In this document: piece after piece, positions 16,851 through 19,117 of the stretch
Layout: the number at the start of each line of letters is the position of its first letter
Numbering within the stretch: position 1 is the first letter of the stretch
Origin: JAMORN01 sp027063545 [NCBI: bacterium]
GTDB lineage: Bacteria > JAMORN01
Direction: 5' to 3'
DNA length: 19,117 nucleotides
Assembly (NCBI GenBank): GCA_027063545.1
Contig: JAMORN010000267.1
Coordinates: forward strand, 1-19,117
Notes under the pieces: generated by a model
Told to the model about the DNA's origin: nothing
Databases searched by the model: none
Seen by the model: only the letters and a program-made list of their open reading frames with translations
Translations under genes and position numbers: made by a program

Positions 16851-17986
16851 AACATTTTTAATATCTCAATCCAATCTTTTATTACCTTAGGAATAATATC
16901 TGGTGGTAGAAAGAATCTACTACTATGCCAGGGATAAAACCTATCCTTTCCATTATTTATCCCAAAAAACACATAAAAAATCTCTGTATATTTGCCAAAA
17001 TAAGAAAATGTTTCCCCTCCCAAAGAAGGCTCAATCTCTTTATACTTTATATTTAAATTATCAAATAAATCCTTAATCTTACTATAAACCAAACTTGAGT
17101 TTTCAAGTATTGGATAAAAACTTTCAAATACATTAATCTTATAATTAATCCCTACAAACTTAGAAACACTCTCAAGTAAAACTAAAAATTTATCTTCTAA
17201 AAGTTTTACATTTTCTCTATTTAATGTTCTCAGTGTCCCTTTAAAGTTTAATCTATCTGGTATTATATTAAAAACTTCACCAGCTTTAACACTTCCTATA
17301 GAAGCAATTGTAGAAGAGGTTGGAGAAGTAAATCTTGAAATTAATCCTTGAAGTTGTGTATTAAATAAACTAAAAGCATATATAGGATCCTCACCCTCAT
17401 GAGGATAGGCTGCATGTGTTGATGAGCCAATAAAATCTATATCAAACTCATAAACCTCTGCCATTATAGGACCTTTTCTTATTCCATAAACCCCATAATC
17501 TAAAAATGGATGATTATGAAAAGCAATAATAAAATCCACATTTTTAAGAAACTCTTTATCATCCTCTACTATAAATCTAGCACCTCCTGGAGGTGATTCT
17601 TCTGATGGCTCAAAATAAAAAACAATATTATAATCTAAATCTAATCTTGAAAGTTCTACAATTAAACCAACAAGAATTGAAATATGGCTATCATGACCAC
17701 AAGCATGCATTCTTCCACTTATTTTTGATTTATACTCCAAAGAAGTCTCTTCATTTATCGGCAAAGCATCAAGTTCGCTTCTAAAACCAATTACTCTATC
17801 TTTTCCATTATTTATAAAAACTTTAAGGCCATTTTTTCCAATCTCTGCAATTTCAATATGATCCATATTGGAAAACTCTTTTATATAAGAGATAACTCTA
17901 TCTTTTGTTCTATCTACCTCAAATCCTATCTCTGGATTGGAATGAATATCTTTAAAAAACTCAATAATACTAGCTTCTTTTCTCAT
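16847..17986 (-). CDS. M20D-family metal-dependent amidohydrolase
   Basis: At 379 aa it belongs to the peptidase M20D/amidohydrolase family (hippurate hydrolase, N-acyl-amino-acid and N-acetyldiaminopimelate deacetylases, IAA-conjugate hydrolases). Visible signatures are HSNPEIGFE (15-23), MHACGHDSH (93-101) with metal ligands Cys96 and His98, PSEES (127-131) with Glu129/Glu130, AFHNH with His157, and a C-terminal PWHSSRFF with His354. These match the ligand set of the dinuclear family. A dimerisation domain lies in the middle. No signal peptide is seen, so it is cytoplasmic. The ATG has AAGGA upstream. It starts only 4 bases after trmI and overlaps hemW by 4. The substrate is not predictable from sequence; a lysine-pathway or peptide-scavenging role is possible. 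Confidence 0.92.
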   Translation of the reverse strand: MRKEASIIEFFKDIHSNPEIGFEVDRTKDRVISYIKEFSNMDHIEIAEIGKNGLKVFINNGKDRVIGFRSELDALPINEETSLEYKSKISGRMHACGHDSHISILVGLIVELSRLDLDYNIVFYFEPSEESPPGGARFIVEDDKEFLKNVDFIIAFHNHPFLDYGVYGIRKGPIMAEVYEFDIDFIGSSTHAAYPHEGEDPIYAFSLFNTQLQGLISRFTSPTSSTIASIGSVKAGEVFNIIPDRLNFKGTLRTLNRENVKLLEDKFLVLLESVSKFVGINYKINVFESFYPILENSSLVYSKIKDLFDNLNIKYKEIEPSLGGETFSYFGKYTEIFYVFFGINNGKDRFYPWHSSRFFLPPDIIPKVIKDWIEILKML

Positions 17987-17990
17987 ATTT

Positions 17991-18773
17991 TTATCCTTTT
18001 TCTAATTTTCTTTTTGCAAAGATTAAATAAGCAGTATGAGCACTCATAATGTCCTCAGGTCTAAATCTTTCTGGAACAATTTTATAGTTTCTTACTAATA
18101 TCTCTTTTACCTCTATAGAATCAAAATAAATTCTTATATTTTTAAGTAAGTCTATTACCTGATTAGTGGTTGGAAGAAGAAAACAAACATTTGCAGAAGG
18201 TTTTAAAACATCAAAAAGCTCATTAAGTATAGGATTTGGTTCTCGTATATCAACAAAAGCCTTATCTATCTTTAAATCCTTAAACTCTTTTTGGAAGTTC
18301 TTTAAATTAAACTCCTGATTTAAAAGGGTAATATTATCATATATTTTAAACTTTTCAATATTCTTCTTTGCGTTTTTATAAAGTCGCTCTTCCTTTTCAA
18401 AGGATATTAGTTTTCCACTTTCCTTTAGAAGATAAGAAAAAACTAAACTAGCAGCCCCACTTCCTGTCCCAAACTCAAGCATTACATCATTTTCTAATAT
18501 ATTTAACTTACTAGCAATATAAAAACTATCCTTAGGATAGACTATTTGGGTCAAACGATTTATACCATACAGTATTATATCCTCTATTGTTGGCTTAAAT
18601 ATTGTTATCTCCCCTATTTTTATACCATAAGGCTTTCCTATTAAATCCTTATATTGAATATTTCCTTTTTTATAAGAAAAATTATGCTCAATATTTACCC
18701 TTTTTAAATACCTTTTATCATCATAATTTATTAATATCCAATCACCCTCTTTAATTAACTCCAAACCTTTCAT
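17991..18773 (-). CDS. trmI: tRNA (adenine(58)-N1)-methyltransferase TrmI
   Basis: SAM-dependent enzyme forming m1A58 in the tRNA T loop, a modification that stabilises tRNA at high temperature. From the chosen ATG it has 260 aa. An N-terminal beta domain has KEGDWILINYDDKRYL and the family segment KPTIEDIILYGINRLTQIVYPKD (60-82). The Rossmann domain has motif I EFGTGSG (100-106), SFEKEE (124-129, ribose-binding Glu) and motif IV VDIREPNP (174-181). The C-terminus RPEDIMSAHTAYLIFAKRK matches the family. Asp175 is kept, but the usual DLPDPW is replaced by DIREPN. An in-frame TTG at 18843-18845 would add 24 Lys/Asn/Phe-rich residues with no ribosome site; I reject it. The ATG's own site (GAGAGG, 12 bases upstream) is weak. 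First gene of its operon. Confidence 0.88.
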   Translation of the reverse strand: MKGLELIKEGDWILINYDDKRYLKRVNIEHNFSYKKGNIQYKDLIGKPYGIKIGEITIFKPTIEDIILYGINRLTQIVYPKDSFYIASKLNILENDVMLEFGTGSGAASLVFSYLLKESGKLISFEKEERLYKNAKKNIEKFKIYDNITLLNQEFNLKNFQKEFKDLKIDKAFVDIREPNPILNELFDVLKPSANVCFLLPTTNQVIDLLKNIRIYFDSIEVKEILVRNYKIVPERFRPEDIMSAHTAYLIFAKRKLEKG

Positions 18774-18860
18774 ATCATTAAAAAACCTCTCATTTTTATT
18801 TTTCCGTTTATCTTTTTTATTCAAAAATAATTTATTGTAAAACAAAAAATTAAATTTTAT

Positions 18861-18869
18861 TTTATAATA
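18861..18869 (-). promoter_or_regulatory. Possible -10 region of the trmI operon promoter
   Basis: The minus strand reads TATTATAAA here, with good -10 matches (TATTAT at 18864-18869, TATAAA at 18861-18866). It lies about 90 bases before the chosen trmI ATG. I find no convincing -35 at the right distance, only A/T runs, so this rests on one hexamer in a very AT-rich gap. Confidence 0.3.
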
Positions 18870-18897
18870 TGGGATTTGTGAAAAAAATCATAAAAAA

Positions 18898-18914
18898 TTC
18901 AAAACGTTCAAAAC
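18898..18914. repeat. Tandem TTCAAAAC repeat in the divergent intergenic gap
   Basis: Two identical 8-base copies, TTCAAAAC at 18898-18905 and 18907-18914, are separated by one G, giving a 9-base period. They lie between the trmI operon and the divergent transporter gene, about 40 bases upstream of that gene's likely -35. The spacing is close to one helical turn, so a regulator-binding site is conceivable, but two copies of an AT-rich octamer could be chance. Confidence 0.35.
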
Positions 18915-18926
18915 TCTGTTTTTGTT

Positions 18927-18942
18927 GGTGGGACGGATGGGG
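18927..18942 (+). other. Isolated G-rich island (two-tier G-quadruplex candidate)
   Basis: GGTGGGACGGATGGGG has four G tracts of 2, 3, 2 and 4 bases separated by 1-2 bases, in a gap that is otherwise nearly all A/T. Geometrically it could fold as a two-tetrad G-quadruplex on the plus strand. It lies just upstream of the -35 of the transporter promoter, so it would act on DNA rather than in the leader RNA unless another start is used. The sequence is seen; the function is unknown. Confidence 0.4.
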
Positions 18943-18953
18943 AAAATAGTTTT

Positions 18954-18982
18954 TTGTCTTCTTTAAATTTTTTTCTTATTAA
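18954..18982 (+). promoter_or_regulatory. Likely promoter of the TDT-family transporter gene
   Basis: TTGTCT (18954-18959) and TATTAA (18977-18982) are spaced by 17 bases on the plus strand and followed by an AT-rich leader of about 40 bases and AGGAGGGAAC before the ATG at 19031. In such AT-rich DNA the -10 match is weak evidence; the spacing and position support it. Confidence 0.45.
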
Positions 18983-19030
18983 AAAATAAAAAAGTCTTTT
19001 ATTAATAGTTTAATTAAAAAAGGAGGGAAC

Positions 19031-19117
19031 ATGGAGAAACTAAAAATGCTTCCTACTTCTATTTTTGCTTCTATTATGGGTACTGGTATTTTATCTGTTT
19101 GTCTATATTTAGGTGGA
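19031..19117 (+). CDS. TDT/SLAC1-family transporter, N-terminal fragment (cut by window edge)
   Basis: Only 29 codons are present, beginning MEKLKMLPTSIFASIMGTGI. The stretch LPTSIFASIMGTGILSVCLYLGG resembles the first membrane helix of the tellurite-resistance/dicarboxylate transporter (TDT, SLAC1) family, whose members start with a Phe-Ala-x-x-MGTGI-like segment. Family proteins are ten-helix membrane carriers or anion channels (TehA, malate permeases, sulfite exporters). The ATG is preceded by a strong AGGAGG. It is divergent from the trmI operon. The assignment rests on a short segment; the substrate cannot be inferred. Confidence 0.7.
   Translation, partial: MEKLKMLPTSIFASIMGTGILSVCLYLGG

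Noticed and set aside
18774-18845. N-terminal extension of trmI from a TTG start
   Set aside because: The 24 added residues are Lys/Asn/Phe-rich, match no TrmI segment and have no ribosome site; the family's first conserved stretch begins right after the ATG at 18773.
18920-19030. Riboswitch (fluoride, guanidine or similar) before the TDT transporter
   Set aside because: The G-rich island contains an ACGG, but no paired stems or other consensus parts are present, and the likely promoter lies downstream of it.
1-19117. CRISPR array, insertion sequence, prophage, toxin-antitoxin or defence genes
   Set aside because: No repeated spacers, transposase-like frames, terminal repeats or related proteins were seen; all long frames are housekeeping genes or the small trmI operon.

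Overview
The window is a housekeeping region of a very AT-rich bacterial chromosome (roughly 30% GC by eye). It carries the transcription/translation 'backbone' cluster tRNA-tuf-rpmG-trnW-secE-nusG-rplKAJL-rpoBC-rpsL-rpsG-fusA, all on the minus strand. The RNA polymerase beta' subunit carries the large SI3-type insertion in the trigger loop, and beta carries an SI2-like insertion. Both are typical of Gram-negative lineages and argue against Firmicutes or Thermus. TrmI (tRNA m1A58 methyltransferase) and the strongly purine-loaded tuf gene would fit a thermophile, for example Thermodesulfobacteria, Deferribacteres or Aquificota relatives. I cannot place the phylum from sequence reading alone.

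Layout, read right to left in the direction of transcription. (1) At 19031 a plus-strand TDT/SLAC1-family transporter begins and runs off the edge; it is divergent from what follows. (2) 18773-14495 is a tight five-gene operon: trmI, an M20D metallopeptidase, hemW, a LOG-family nucleotide hydrolase, and an unrecognised membrane-anchored protein. (3) 14463-13919 holds a strong promoter and four tRNA genes, Thr(TGT)-Tyr(GTA)-Gly(TCC)-Thr(GGT), feeding into tuf. This is the same gene order as the E. coli thrU-tyrU-glyT-thrT-tufB operon. (4) 13827-12109 holds tuf, rpmG (50 aa), tRNA-Trp and secE. (5) 12096-9436 holds nusG, rplK, rplA, rplJ and rplL. (6) A 12-bp-stem hairpin with a U-rich tail sits between rplL and rpoB. 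(7) 9296-1395 holds rpoB and rpoC. (8) 1373-1 is the str operon: its own promoter, rpsL, rpsG and the first 142 codons of fusA.

The genes form the core of gene expression: RNA polymerase, its elongation factor NusG, ribosomal proteins of the L7/L12 stalk and the decoding centre, elongation factors Tu and G, four of the tRNAs that EF-Tu carries, and the SecE translocon subunit. I see no mobile element, CRISPR array, defence locus or obviously new system. The most notable details are the tuf codon usage, which differs sharply from its neighbours; an Asn at the RpoB position equivalent to E. coli His526 (rifampicin pocket); the rplL-rpoB hairpin; the frequent TTG/GTG starts in essential genes; and an isolated G-rich island at 18927-18942.
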